Source: NCEH01 sp043195195 (GTDB taxonomy: Bacteria; Pseudomonadota; Alphaproteobacteria; Rhizobiales; Xanthobacteraceae). From it: a DNA stretch of 64,000 bases. Position numbers and translations under genes: made by a program. Shown here one piece after another: positions 17,293 to 25,833 of the stretch. The stretch is from contig NZ_JBAFWT010000013.1 of assembly GCF_043195195.1 (NCBI RefSeq), positions 62,001 to 126,000 on the forward strand, given 5' to 3'. Positions within the stretch are counted from its first letter, which is position 1; every line of letters begins with the position of its first letter. The notes below the pieces were generated by a model. That model was given only the letters and a program-made list of their open reading frames with translations, made no database searches and was not told the DNA's origin.

Positions 17293-19602
17293 TCACGGTT
17301 CCTCTCGCGTGCGGCGGCGCGCCCGCTGGGCAAGGACCACGAAAAGCAGGAAAAGCAGGATCGCCACGCCCACGGCCGCAGGTCCCCATGCGGGGCCGCG
17401 CTTGAGGAAACCGCTGAAGGAATCGGTTTCCGCAGTCTCGCGGGTGAGGCTGGCGGAATTGGTGTCGAGCGTCACGACCGGGCCGGTCGTGGCCAGCAGG
17501 CTGATATCTCCTGCCGCGAGGAGGAAGGGCTTTTTCCACTCCGGCGGCGTCCCGCCGATGGTGCGGTAGACGAGCCCGATCTGGCGGGCGGACGTCACCG
17601 CCTCGATCACGCCGAGATTGGTCAGCGAGCCGACGTCGAGCATGGTCTGCCCGTTGTTGCCGCTAATAGAGAGGCGGCTACCCTCCACCTTCGCCTTGCT
17701 GGTCACCGAGGCGACACGCGTGTCGATGGCAAGAAAGGCGCCGTCCGGCGTGATCTCGGCGCCGTCGCCTGCGACGGTCAGGACGGCCCGCTCCGGCGTC
17801 ACGCCTGAGGCCACCGCCAGCGCGATGACGCGCCGCAGCGTCGCCGGCTCGCGCAGATAGGCCTGTGGGATGATGACGTTGGCCCGGGTGGCGAGGCGCG
17901 GCATGGCGCCGAAGAAATCGACCGTGGCCGGAGCGTCCACCAGCACCGCGCGGCTCGAGGGCAGCACGGCCACGGGGAAGGCCTGGGGCGTCTCGCGGCA
18001 GCGGTCGCTCATGGGCTGGCGCTGGAACGAGATCTTCAACACGTTGCGTGCCGCGAGCGCGTAGCGCGGCACCTGGACCGGAATCCGCTCGGTGATGCCG
18101 TTGGCGGACAGCCGCCGCGCCCCCAGCAGATAGTCGTTCAGCATGATCGAGGCGATGGGCGCGGAATCGCCGGCGCTCGGCGCGGCCGAGACGTCCACCA
18201 GGAATTCCGACGGCACACGACCGCCACCAAGCAGGGTTCCAAGATCGAAGGTGGCGCTCCAGTCGCCGCGCGCCAGCACGTCGAACGTGCCGGTGCGTCC
18301 GCCCAGGCGGGACAGGTCGATGGAGGTGACGCCGGAGAAGTCGGGCGTGGTGGCGATGCGTACGTTTGCTGCCGGCACCACCAGCATCTGGCGCCACAGG
18401 TCGGAAAGCACGCCGGCGGCTTGCGCGGCGGCCTGGGCGGAGATGGCGATGACCGGACGCCCGGCGATGGTGACGAGGCGCACATTCTCCTCGCCCTGTG
18501 CTGCCGTCCCCATCAGCTGGCTGCGCAGGGGCGCGAAGGCGCTGGCATTGTCGGGCGAGGTGCCACGCAGATCGTCCTCGAGCGCGCGGACCGACTGGTC
18601 CATCGTCTCCCGGATGGCGGGATCCTCAATGATGAAGTCGGCGGAGAAGCCGCCCTGGCGGGCGAGCGCGATATAGGCGCCCAGTTCCGCGCGGTTGGCG
18701 ATGCGATGGCGTCCGCCGCCGGAGAAAGCCGAAAAGGCGGGCAGGGCCGCAAGGCCGGGCGACAGCACGATGCCCGAGGTGTCCACTTCTTGCCCGACGG
18801 CGGGCATGACCATGATGCGGGGCTGCTTGCCGGCCTGCTGCAGCACCACGCCGATGCGCCAAGCCGCGTCATAGGCCGGCTTGGAAAGTTCGCCCGGCGG
18901 AATGAGGATCACCGGCCGCGGCGGCAGCGCGCTCCAGGCGGTGGCAAGGTCGCGGATGTCGGACGCGCTGTAGGTATAGGTGAAGCGCGTCGCCGGGTTG
19001 AATTCCAGGATGTTGCCGATGGAGCGCTCGTCGCCGCACAATTCCTGCGAGATCACCGAGGACCAAGCCAGATTGAGATTGACGAAGCCGGTGGGCCGAA
19101 TATCTCCGGAGATCGGCAATACCTCGTGGACGCGGCCCTTGTCTCCGTCCACCGGGCGGGAGAATTGCGGCGTGCCATCGACGGAGACGACGTAAGTTGT
19201 GTGTCCGCCATCGCCACGCAGGTAGAGCCCGTCGAGCGTGATCTGCGCATCGCGGATCCGCACTCCAGCGGGCACCGGCAGGAACAGTTCGCGCCGCGCA
19301 TCCATGCCCCAGAGCGAGATCGGCCGATCGATGCCGAGGTCTTCGAGGTTCATGCTCACGGTGATGGAGCGGTCGCTGGCGAGGCGGGCAAGCGCCGCGG
19401 CCGGCGTTTCGGGTGCCGGGGGCGTCTGGGCCTGGGCTGCCGGCGCTGGCTGGACCGGAGGGGTGACCTGCCCCTGGGGCGCCGGTCCTTGTGGGGGCTG
19501 CCCTTGAGGGGCTTGCGCCTGTGCGACACCGGCACACAGCGGGGCCAGTACAGCGAGAGCGACCAGAACGCGCAAATGACCGCCTTGCTTAATCATTGTC
19601 AT
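17293..19602 (-). CDS. BcsB-like periplasmic polysaccharide synthase subunit
   Basis: This 769-residue protein has a signal peptide (HLRVLVALAVLAPLCAGVAQA), a Pro/Gln-rich linker, a large periplasmic region and one C-terminal membrane helix (AAVGVAILLFLLFVVLA) with a basic tail. That layout matches BcsB, the cellulose-synthase partner that guides the polymer across the periplasm. Segments such as FVNLNLAWSSVISQELCGDE and ISLWGMDARRELFLPVPAGV fit BcsB jelly-roll domains. No BcsA gene is nearby; its partner here is probably the NfrB-like protein encoded 25 bases downstream. The start at 19602 is chosen for the signal peptide; 19596 is an alternative. It is the first gene of the cluster. Confidence 0.82.
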   Translation of the reverse strand: MTMIKQGGHLRVLVALAVLAPLCAGVAQAQAPQGQPPQGPAPQGQVTPPVQPAPAAQAQTPPAPETPAAALARLASDRSITVSMNLEDLGIDRPISLWGMDARRELFLPVPAGVRIRDAQITLDGLYLRGDGGHTTYVVSVDGTPQFSRPVDGDKGRVHEVLPISGDIRPTGFVNLNLAWSSVISQELCGDERSIGNILEFNPATRFTYTYSASDIRDLATAWSALPPRPVILIPPGELSKPAYDAAWRIGVVLQQAGKQPRIMVMPAVGQEVDTSGIVLSPGLAALPAFSAFSGGGRHRIANRAELGAYIALARQGGFSADFIIEDPAIRETMDQSVRALEDDLRGTSPDNASAFAPLRSQLMGTAAQGEENVRLVTIAGRPVIAISAQAAAQAAGVLSDLWRQMLVVPAANVRIATTPDFSGVTSIDLSRLGGRTGTFDVLARGDWSATFDLGTLLGGGRVPSEFLVDVSAAPSAGDSAPIASIMLNDYLLGARRLSANGITERIPVQVPRYALAARNVLKISFQRQPMSDRCRETPQAFPVAVLPSSRAVLVDAPATVDFFGAMPRLATRANVIIPQAYLREPATLRRVIALAVASGVTPERAVLTVAGDGAEITPDGAFLAIDTRVASVTSKAKVEGSRLSISGNNGQTMLDVGSLTNLGVIEAVTSARQIGLVYRTIGGTPPEWKKPFLLAAGDISLLATTGPVVTLDTNSASLTRETAETDSFSGFLKRGPAWGPAAVGVAILLFLLFVVLAQRARRRTREEP

Positions 19603-20249
19603 GTCTCGAAAAGAAAGTGCGCGGGGGCTTCTCAGGTGCCGTTTCAGCCGAGGCGGAAAATTGAAGCTCAACACTCCAGACCGAAAATCCCGGACCGTAC
19701 GTTCTGCTTGAGGGTTCAAGGACACGAATGTGTTCGATATCCTGTGGATAGCGTGAGCGCAAGAAGCGACCATCCTACCATGATACCATAGTGCGGGATT
19801 CCTGATCCGATCTGGGTGTGAAACAGCCAAGCGGATGAGATTCCGGGGCGGCGCGGCCTCTTCGGCGCACGGTGCTTCTGCCCCATTCCTGGCGGCCCCC
19901 TCCATCCGAAGTCCCCCCGATGGGCCAACCGCGACTGCCGCCGAAACCCGACGAGCGGATGCCCATTCCCCATCCCGCTTTTGCCGTTCACCCGTCGTGC
20001 ATGACAAGGCGGGAGCGGCGCATGTATCCTCTATTGCATCCCAAGGTTAAATTTTTCTCCCGCGGCAACACATCCTTTCTTCGTCCCGGCGGGCGGGGGA
20101 TGCGGCAAGATATCGGCGCGAAGCGATGGACGCGGGCTATGGACACGGGCCGGGCGGCTTTGCTACACCTTAACCACGTGTTGCCGACCTCGGCGCGGCG
20201 CGCGACGTGTCGCGGTGTCGTGGTAACTGCTTGATTTGGCTGGCGCGTT
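19603..20249. other. Intergenic region ahead of the polysaccharide cluster
   Basis: These 647 bases separate the BcsB-like gene from tRNA-Gly. Short open frames here show no family features. It should hold the promoter of the minus-strand cluster, but I could not pick out a convincing -35/-10 pair or a CtrA box. A weak repeat, GACACGAATGTGTTC, sits near 19720-19734. Confidence 0.5.
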
Positions 20250-20324
20250 GCGGGCGTAGTTCAGTGGTAGAACGACAGCTTCCCAAGCTGTATGTCGTGG
20301 GTTCGATTCCCATCGCCCGCTCCA
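20250..20324 (+). tRNA. tRNA-Gly (CCC)
   Basis: A cloverleaf can be folded: acceptor GCGGGCG with CGCCCGC, anticodon stem CAGCT/AGCTG enclosing loop TTCCCAA (anticodon CCC), T-arm with GGTTCGATTCC, discriminator T and encoded CCA at 20322-20324. No integrase or att-like duplication was seen beside it. Confidence 0.95.
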
Positions 20325-20394
20325 GTCCCTTGATCGTCGCGACGAACTTCCGGCCATGGCGCCGTTCGCCCCGGCCCGCATGAGACAGCTGCGC

Positions 20395-20793
20395 ATGTCC
20401 AAATTCGTAATGCGGATCGACTTTCCGCCCCTGGACCGGCTGGGGCGGGGCAAGATCGAATTGCTGGAGCGCATTCGCACCGAAGGCTCGATCACCAATG
20501 CCGGCCGGGCCATGGGCCTGTCCTATCGGCGTGCCTGGATGCTGGTCGCCGCCATGAACCGCATGTTTGCGACCCCGGTGGTGGAATCCAAGCGCGGCGG
20601 CGGCGGGGGAGGCGGGGCGAGCCTGACGCCTTTCGGCGCGGAATTGATCGTGCGGTTCCGGGGGATGGAGGCGAAGGCCCAAAAGGCGCTGGCGGCGGAT
20701 ATTTCCTGGCTCGAAGCCGCCTATGTGCCGCCACCCGAGTCGGAGGCGGTCGACGCCGCTACCCCTGGCTCTCGTTCAGCGCCACGGATTTGA
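20395..20793 (+). CDS. ModE-type DNA-binding protein lacking the molybdate domain
   Basis: This 132-residue protein carries only the winged-helix half of ModE: GKIELLERIRTEGSITNAGR, then GLSYRRAWMLVAAMNR, and a glycine-rich wing before ASLTPFGAELIVRFR. The C-terminal TOBE/Mop domains that bind molybdate in E. coli ModE are absent. Such short forms are known in alphaproteobacteria. It likely represses modABC at the palindrome at 23407. The start is uncertain: ATGs at 20356, 20380 and 20395 are in frame and none has a strong ribosome-binding site. Its 3' end overlaps the convergent modC gene by 35 bases. Confidence 0.8.
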   Translation: MSKFVMRIDFPPLDRLGRGKIELLERIRTEGSITNAGRAMGLSYRRAWMLVAAMNRMFATPVVESKRGGGGGGGASLTPFGAELIVRFRGMEAKAQKALAADISWLEAAYVPPPESEAVDAATPGSRSAPRI

Positions 20794-21841
20794 CCACCGC
20801 ATAAACCGGCATTCCTGTCCGCAGGTCGAGCATTTCCCGTGAAAAGGTGGTCAGCCGCGCCAGCAGGGACTGCCCGCCACACAGCAGTCGGATGTCCACC
20901 ATTCCATCGGCGGGCGCGCCGATTTCCGCGATCTGTCCTTCGAGCACGTTGAGTGCGCTCAGGCCCTGCGGCGGCGCGAGTGCGATCATCACGTCGCGGG
21001 CCGGAATGCGCACCCGCACGCTCGAACCCGGCGGCTGGTCGCACAGCGGCACGCGCATCTGCCCGCAGCCGGTGTCCAGCACCGTCATGTGGTGCGCGGG
21101 GTCGTGGGCGGCGACCTTGGCGTCGATGACCGCGCCGCTTTCCGCCCGCCCGGTCGCGGCGACCAGCTCGGGCCGGGTCAGCACCTGGTCGGCAGATCCG
21201 ACGGCGGCCGTTCGCCCTTCCACCAGCACGACGATAGTGGAGGCGAGGCGCGAGACTTCGGCCAGGGAATGGCTGACATAGACGATGGGAATGCGGGTCT
21301 CGTCCCGCAGTCGCTCCAGATAGGGCAGGATCTCGGCCTTGCGCGCCTCGTCGAGGGCCGCGAGGGGCTCATCCATCAGCAGCAGGCGGGGCTCGGAAAG
21401 CAGCGCCCGGCCGATGGCCACGCGCTGTTTCTCGCCGCCGGAGAGCGCCGCGGGCCGCCGATCGAGCAGATGGCCGATGCCGAGCAGCTCCACCACCTGC
21501 CCAAGATTGCCCCGCCGCTGGGAGGGAGGGGCGAACCAACGGCCGAACAACAGGTTGCGCCGGACCGAGAGATGCGGGAACAGGCGTGCTTCCTGAAACA
21601 CATAGCCGAAGCGTCGGCGGTGCTTGGGCAGATAGATCCCGCGCTCGGTATCCACCAAGACCTCGTCGTCGAACTCGATCCGGCCGTGGTCGGGCCGGAT
21701 CAGCCCGCCGATGATATTGACCAGCGTCGATTTGCCCGAGCCGGACGGCCCGAACAAGGCGGTCACTCCCGCATGGGAGGCAAAGCGCGCGTCGAGCGTG
21801 AACGCGCCAAGCTTCAGCGTGGCTTCGACCCGCAAGCTCAT
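20759..21841 (-). CDS. modC: Molybdate ABC transporter ATP-binding protein
   Basis: This 360-residue protein powers molybdate import. It shows Walker A GPSGSGKST, the signature LSGGEKQRVAIGRAL, Walker B RLLLMDEPLAALDEARK and the switch histidine in YVSHSLAEVSR. A C-terminal TOBE domain follows (about 285-355, LNVLEGQIAEIG onward), as usual in ModC. Its ATG overlaps the modB stop (ATGA at 21838-21841), so the two are translationally coupled. Its 3' end runs into the convergent ModE-type gene. Confidence 0.95.
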   Translation of the reverse strand: MSLRVEATLKLGAFTLDARFASHAGVTALFGPSGSGKSTLVNIIGGLIRPDHGRIEFDDEVLVDTERGIYLPKHRRRFGYVFQEARLFPHLSVRRNLLFGRWFAPPSQRRGNLGQVVELLGIGHLLDRRPAALSGGEKQRVAIGRALLSEPRLLLMDEPLAALDEARKAEILPYLERLRDETRIPIVYVSHSLAEVSRLASTIVVLVEGRTAAVGSADQVLTRPELVAATGRAESGAVIDAKVAAHDPAHHMTVLDTGCGQMRVPLCDQPPGSSVRVRIPARDVMIALAPPQGLSALNVLEGQIAEIGAPADGMVDIRLLCGGQSLLARLTTFSREMLDLRTGMPVYAVVKSVALNESQG

Positions 21842-22539
21842 CTCTGGTTCGCCTTCTGGCCGGCGACATGGGCCAGGATTTCCGAGGCGATCAGGGCCGC
21901 CATGGAGATCACCACCGAGATCAGCGTCAGGCGGAAGGCGCCAGCATCGCCGCCGGGCACCTGGGTGAAGGTGTAGATGGCGGCCGAGAGGGTCTGCGTC
22001 TCGCCGGGAATATTGGACACGAAGGTAATGGTGGCGCCGAACTCCCCCATGGCCTTGGCGAACGAAAGGATCATGCCGGCGATCACGCCCGGCAGGATCA
22101 GCGGCAGCGTCACGGTGAGAAACACCCACACCGGACTGGCGCCAAGCGTGCCGGCGGCATCCTCCAGCTTGCGGTCGACCGCCTCGATGGACAGGCGGAT
22201 GGTGCGCACCATCAGCGGAAATCCCATGACCGCGCAGGCGAGCGCCGCGCCGGTCCAGCGAAACGATAAGACGATGCCGAAATGCGCATCCAGAAAGGCG
22301 CCGATGGGGCCGCGCCGGCCGAACAGCAGCAGCAGGATGAAGCCGGTCACGACCGGCGGCAGCACGAGCGGCAGATGCACAATGCCGTTGAGCACCGATT
22401 TGCCCCAGAAGCGGCCGCGCGCGAGGGCCAGCGCCATCAGGATGCCGAACGGCAGGCTGGCCAGCATCGCGACGGTGGCGATGCGCAAGGTGAGAACAAC
22501 CGCCGTCCATTCGTCGGCGCTCAGGTGCAGAAAATCCAC
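21838..22539 (-). CDS. modB: Molybdate ABC transporter permease
   Basis: This 233-residue inner-membrane permease has about five or six helices and the EAA loop EDAAGTLGASPVWVFLTVTL that docks on the ATPase. Length and sequence fit ModB. It begins 52 bases after the modA stop and overlaps modC by four bases. It is expressed with modA and modC from the ModE-controlled promoter near 23400. Confidence 0.95.
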   Translation of the reverse strand: MDFLHLSADEWTAVVLTLRIATVAMLASLPFGILMALALARGRFWGKSVLNGIVHLPLVLPPVVTGFILLLLFGRRGPIGAFLDAHFGIVLSFRWTGAALACAVMGFPLMVRTIRLSIEAVDRKLEDAAGTLGASPVWVFLTVTLPLILPGVIAGMILSFAKAMGEFGATITFVSNIPGETQTLSAAIYTFTQVPGGDAGAFRLTLISVVISMAALIASEILAHVAGQKANQR

Positions 22540-22591
22540 GCAGGCCTTCCGGGCGTCGGAGGATAGCGGCGCGTGGGACGCGCCGCGCGCC

Positions 22592-23389
22592 TCACTTTAG
22601 GATGGAAAAGCCCTGCTTCTCAAATGCGGGCAGTTCCTTGGCCGAGCGCATGAAGGCCAGGAAAGCCGCCGCATCGGGATTCTTGGAGGCCGCGACAAGC
22701 GCCACCGGATAGATGATCTTGGGGTGGCTGTCTTCCGGGAAAGTGCCGACGATAACCACGCTCGGGTCGGCGGCGGCGTCGGTCTGGTAGACGATGCCGT
22801 AGGGCGCCTCACCGCGCGAGACCAGCAGCATGGCGGCCCGCACGCTGTCCGCGCCCGCAACCTTGTTCTCTACCGAGGACCACACGCCGAGATAGGTCAG
22901 GGCCGCCTTGCCGTATTTGCCGGCCGGGACGCTTTCCACCGAACCCATGGCCAGGCGCCCGCCCTTCAGCAGGCCGGCAAGGTCGAAGCCCTTCTTGATG
23001 TCGACCGCAGCCGGAGTTTCCTTGGGGGCGATCAGGACCAGACGGTTGCCGAGGAAATTGAACCGGCTTCCATCCTGCAGAAGCTTGCGGCTTGCGGCAT
23101 AATCCATCCAGTCGAGGTCGGCGGAGATGAAGATGTCCGCCGGCGCGCCGGCCTCGATCTGTTTGGCGAGGCCCGAGGAGGCGGCATAGGAGATGCGCGT
23201 CGTCTTGCCGGTTTCCTTCTGCCAGTCGGCGGCGACCGCATCGAGCGCATTCTTCAGGCTAGCGGCAGCGAAAATAGTGACCGGTTCCGACGCGGCGCGT
23301 GCGGCGCCGGTGAACGGCGTGGTGGCGAGCCAAGCGCCCCCTAGGGCAACGCAAGCGATCTTCAGCCAAGTGCGACGAGCCAGATTCAT
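22592..23389 (-). CDS. modA: Molybdate-binding periplasmic protein
   Basis: This 265-residue secreted protein captures molybdate (or tungstate) for ModBC. A signal peptide (ACVALGGAWLATTPFTGAARA) precedes VTIFAAASLKNALDAVAADW, the typical ModA opening; YAASSGLAKQIEAGAPADIF and the C-terminal MRSAKELPAFEKQGF segment also fit. The ATG at 23389 follows a GGAGG ribosome-binding site. It is the first gene of the operon and diverges from mop. Confidence 0.95.
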   Translation of the reverse strand: MNLARRTWLKIACVALGGAWLATTPFTGAARAASEPVTIFAAASLKNALDAVAADWQKETGKTTRISYAASSGLAKQIEAGAPADIFISADLDWMDYAASRKLLQDGSRFNFLGNRLVLIAPKETPAAVDIKKGFDLAGLLKGGRLAMGSVESVPAGKYGKAALTYLGVWSSVENKVAGADSVRAAMLLVSRGEAPYGIVYQTDAAADPSVVIVGTFPEDSHPKIIYPVALVAASKNPDAAAFLAFMRSAKELPAFEKQGFSILK

Positions 23390-23406
23390 AGTCCCCTCCG
23401 GGTGCA

Positions 23407-23434
23407 GCGCGATATATTTTCACATATATCGCGC
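23407..23434. promoter_or_regulatory. ModE-type operator between modA and mop
   Basis: GCGCGATATAT and ATATATCGCGC form perfect 11-base arms around TTTCAC. The CGATATAT-N6-ATATATCG core matches the known ModE box architecture. It lies 18 bases before the modA start on the minus strand and could serve the divergent mop promoter too. Confidence 0.85.
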
Positions 23435-23449
23435 CATGGGTTCTTGCTA

Positions 23450-23473
23450 GCGATATATTTTCTAAACTATGTC
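23450..23473. promoter_or_regulatory. Second, degenerate ModE-like site
   Basis: The left arm GCGATATAT and the spacer TTTCTA copy the main box, but the right arm AACTATGTC matches it at only about five of nine positions. It lies 55 bases before the mop start and may be a weaker site. Confidence 0.5.
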
Positions 23474-23527
23474 GGTGCGTGGTCGACAGACGCCGGTTCG
23501 CGCGTCTGCGGTCATCGGAGAAAGATC

Positions 23528-23737
23528 ATGAAAATCAGTGCACGCAATGTGTTGAAGGGTACGATCCTTGAGATCATCAAGGGCGCGACCACGTCCCATG
23601 TGCGGCTCGACCTTGGCGGCGGTGCAACCGTGACCGCGTCGATCACCAATGAGGCCGTGGACGAGCTGAAGCTTGTCGTCGGCCAGCAGGCCGCCGCCAT
23701 CATCAAGGCATCCGACGTGATGGTTGCCGTCAACTGA
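23528..23737 (+). CDS. mop: Molbindin (Mop, TOBE-domain protein)
   Basis: This 69-residue protein is a single Mop/TOBE domain that binds molybdate and stores it in the cytoplasm as a hexamer in characterised relatives. MKISARNVLKGTILEIIKGA and the closing IIKASDVMVAVN are hallmark segments. The ATG at 23528 has GGAG eight bases upstream; a longer in-frame reading from 23402 would run through the ModE palindrome and is rejected. It is divergent from modABC and probably ModE-controlled. The ModE-type regulator here lacks such domains, so this protein could also act as its molybdate sensor partner, which is inference. Confidence 0.93.
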   Translation: MKISARNVLKGTILEIIKGATTSHVRLDLGGGATVTASITNEAVDELKLVVGQQAAAIIKASDVMVAVN

Positions 23738-23941
23738 TCCATCGAGGACGACGAGGGCCGCCCCATGTGGCTCTCGTCTCCTCCCCATGCAAGGCGAAGG
23801 CTCAGCACGGGCGGAGGCTCCAATCGCGGTGCCTTCGCCATCAAGGAAACGGCACGGCGCAGACGCAGGCGATGGACCTGGCTATATCGTAGGTTCGATC
23901 TGCGGCCATGCGTCCGGCCGCGCAAGACAAGGCGTCGGTCC

Positions 23942-24844
23942 ATGTTCGTCCGCCAGCTTCACTATTTTCTGGCAGTGGCGCGGGAAGGGCATTTCGGCCG
24001 GGCGGCGGAAGCGTGTCACGTCTCCCAGCCCACCCTGTCGGCCGGGCTGCGCAAGCTGGAAGAAGAACTCGGGCAGCCCCTGGTCGTGCGCGGCCACAGA
24101 TTTCTCGGGCTCACCGCCGAGGGCGAGCGGATCTTGATGTGGGCCCAGCGTATCGTCGCCGATTACGACGGGCTGAAGCAGGAATTGTCCGGCCGTGGCG
24201 CCGGGCTTTCAGGCCAGTTGCGGATCGGCGCCGTGCCAGCCACCTTGCCGGCGATTCCACCGCTGGTGAACGCATTTTGTGCGCGTCATCCTGAGGTGCG
24301 GGTACAGATTCAATCGCTCAGCTCGGCGGCGATCCAGCGCGGCCTCGACGATCTCGACCTCGACGTGGGCGTGACCTATCTCGACACCGAACCGCTGAGC
24401 CGCGTGGGGGGCCTCGTCCTCTATGATGAGACCTATGTGTTCGTCACAGCCGATCCCGCTCAATTTGCCGACCGAGACAGCATCACCTGGCGCGAGGCGG
24501 CGGCAAGCGCACTGTGCCTGCTGACATCCGATATGCAGAACCGTCGGATCATCGACCGCGTGCTCGCCGAGGCGGGCGTTGCCTCGCTCCCGCGTATCGA
24601 GGCGAATTCCTTCTTCGGCATCTGGTCGCAAGTGGCATCGGGGGCCTGGGCCAGCATTGTGCCGCAGACCCATCTCTCCAGCTTCGGCCGGATCGCGGGC
24701 ATGCGCGCGCTCTCCCTCGTCGATCCGGTGCGCCACGAAGCGGTTGGCCTCGTCGCAAGCGATCGCGACCCGCGCCCGCCGGTTGCCGATGCCTTCCTTG
24801 CCTGCGCACGCAATTCTCTCGCCGTGCCCGTGCCGACCGTGTGA
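23942..24844 (+). CDS. LysR-family transcriptional regulator
   Basis: This 300-residue regulator has the LysR helix-turn-helix at residues 1-60 (LHYFLAVAREGHFGRAAEAC, then VSQPTLSAGLRKLEEELG) and a substrate-binding domain starting near GQLRIGAVPA. Its N-terminus resembles regulators found beside molybdenum-dependent formate dehydrogenase genes, but no such genes follow here. The start at 23942 is chosen because the family begins M-x-x-R-Q-L; the 59 residues upstream are arginine-rich and not conserved in type. It lies 204 bases after mop on the same strand. The effector is unknown. Confidence 0.85.
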   Translation: MFVRQLHYFLAVAREGHFGRAAEACHVSQPTLSAGLRKLEEELGQPLVVRGHRFLGLTAEGERILMWAQRIVADYDGLKQELSGRGAGLSGQLRIGAVPATLPAIPPLVNAFCARHPEVRVQIQSLSSAAIQRGLDDLDLDVGVTYLDTEPLSRVGGLVLYDETYVFVTADPAQFADRDSITWREAAASALCLLTSDMQNRRIIDRVLAEAGVASLPRIEANSFFGIWSQVASGAWASIVPQTHLSSFGRIAGMRALSLVDPVRHEAVGLVASDRDPRPPVADAFLACARNSLAVPVPTV

Positions 24845-25266
24845 CGGGCAGGAGCAGGCCGCCTTCATTGGCGGCGCCGATCAATTCTTCCGTCCAAACG
24901 ATTGGACGCACGGGGCTCGGCCGGGCTTCACTCCAAGCGTCGGGGCAACACCTTGCGGTGCTGAGCGCCCGATAGGCGGAGCGGCGCCGCACGGCCTCAG
25001 GCCGGGCCCGCTCGCCGGCCCCGCAGCGCGCGCGGCGCCGGCACCGTCTTCAGGTCGTCCTCCATCTTGAAAGGGAGTTCCGATCATCTTGACGGCGGCG
25101 CCGCTTCCCGCGCCGTCGGACCCTGAGTTCGTTTCCTACCCCACTGAGCGGGGCGTGCGGCGCCATGCGCTGCGGCGGTGAGAGTGCGTAGCGCGTGTCG
25201 CTCGCAGCCTTTCCGGCGCCGCGCGCCGCCCGCCCCGATTTTTTTTGTGCCGCGCCCGATGGGCCT
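24845..25266. other. Gene-free stretch between LysR and MarR genes
   Basis: These 422 bases hold no convincing gene. Two hairpins follow the LysR stop: GCCGCC/GGCGGC (24858-24875) and CGTCCAA/TTGGACG (24891-24908), neither with a T-tract. A run of eight T lies at 25239-25246 after a short GC stem, a weak plus-strand terminator candidate. Confidence 0.5.
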
Positions 25267-25833
25267 CTACAGGCTGGCCGCCGCCCGCGCCGCCTGGTCG
25301 TAATGGCCCGAGAGGGTGCGCAGCATGGCGGCGATTTCGGAGAGCTTGTCCGGCGATATGCCGGTGGCCGCGACGGTCTTAGTCAGCAGAGCTTCGCGCA
25401 CCTCGCGATAGCGCTGGCAGGCGAGCCGGCCCTTGTCGGTGGCGTTCAAGGTCTTTTCCTTGCCGCGTCGGCCGCTCGAAACCAGGCCCATCCCCTGCAG
25501 CTTCTTGGCCGCATAGGTCACGAGATGGGTGTCTTCCACATCCAGCACGAGGCACAGATCGGCGATGGTCTTGGCACGCTCGCGGTGCGCCACATGATGC
25601 AGCACCAGCACGTCGAGGGCGGAAAGGTCGGGCAGGCCGGCGGCGGCCATGCAGCGAACCATCCAGCGCTGATAGCCGTGGGTGATCATGTTGAGGCCGA
25701 ATTCCAGCTCCGAGAGCGCCGGTAGGGCGCCATCCGCGAGATGGGCCGAGGACACGATGGAGCCGAGCGGTCCGGACGAGATCGTGCGATCGGCTTCGCC
25801 GGCCGGTGCGGGAGAGGCGGGGCGTCGGGTCAT
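25267..25833 (-). CDS. MarR-like winged-helix regulator
   Basis: This 188-residue protein has the MarR fold: LSALDVLVLHHVAHRERAKT, then IADLCLVLDVEDTHLVTYAA as recognition region and a wing SSGRRGKEKTLNATDKG. It belongs to the group of predicted MarR regulators with an N-terminal extension. The start at 25833 is preferred to 25914 because the upstream residues are low-complexity, but neither has a good ribosome-binding site. It lies downstream of dctQMP on the same strand, 152 bases away. Control of the TRAP transporter and the oxoprolinase-type gene, perhaps at the palindrome at 29080, is inference. Confidence 0.8.
   Translation of the reverse strand: MTRRPASPAPAGEADRTISSGPLGSIVSSAHLADGALPALSELEFGLNMITHGYQRWMVRCMAAAGLPDLSALDVLVLHHVAHRERAKTIADLCLVLDVEDTHLVTYAAKKLQGMGLVSSGRRGKEKTLNATDKGRLACQRYREVREALLTKTVAATGISPDKLSEIAAMLRTLSGHYDQAARAAASL

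Noticed and set aside
20250..20324. tRNA-Gly as an integration site for a genomic island
   Set aside because: No integrase gene, no repeated 3' end of the tRNA downstream, and the flanking genes look like normal core genes.
23402..23527. N-terminal extension of the mop frame
   Set aside because: It would translate through the ModE palindrome; the ATG at 23528 has a good ribosome-binding site and matches the known Mop start.
24881..25087. Small minus-strand frame (about 68 codons) in the gap after the LysR gene
   Set aside because: No ribosome-binding site, Gly/Pro/Ala-rich composition and no family likeness.
25239..25246. Run of eight T as a rho-independent terminator
   Set aside because: The nearest stem is only 5-6 base pairs and lies about 11 bases away, too far for a standard terminator; kept only as a remark.
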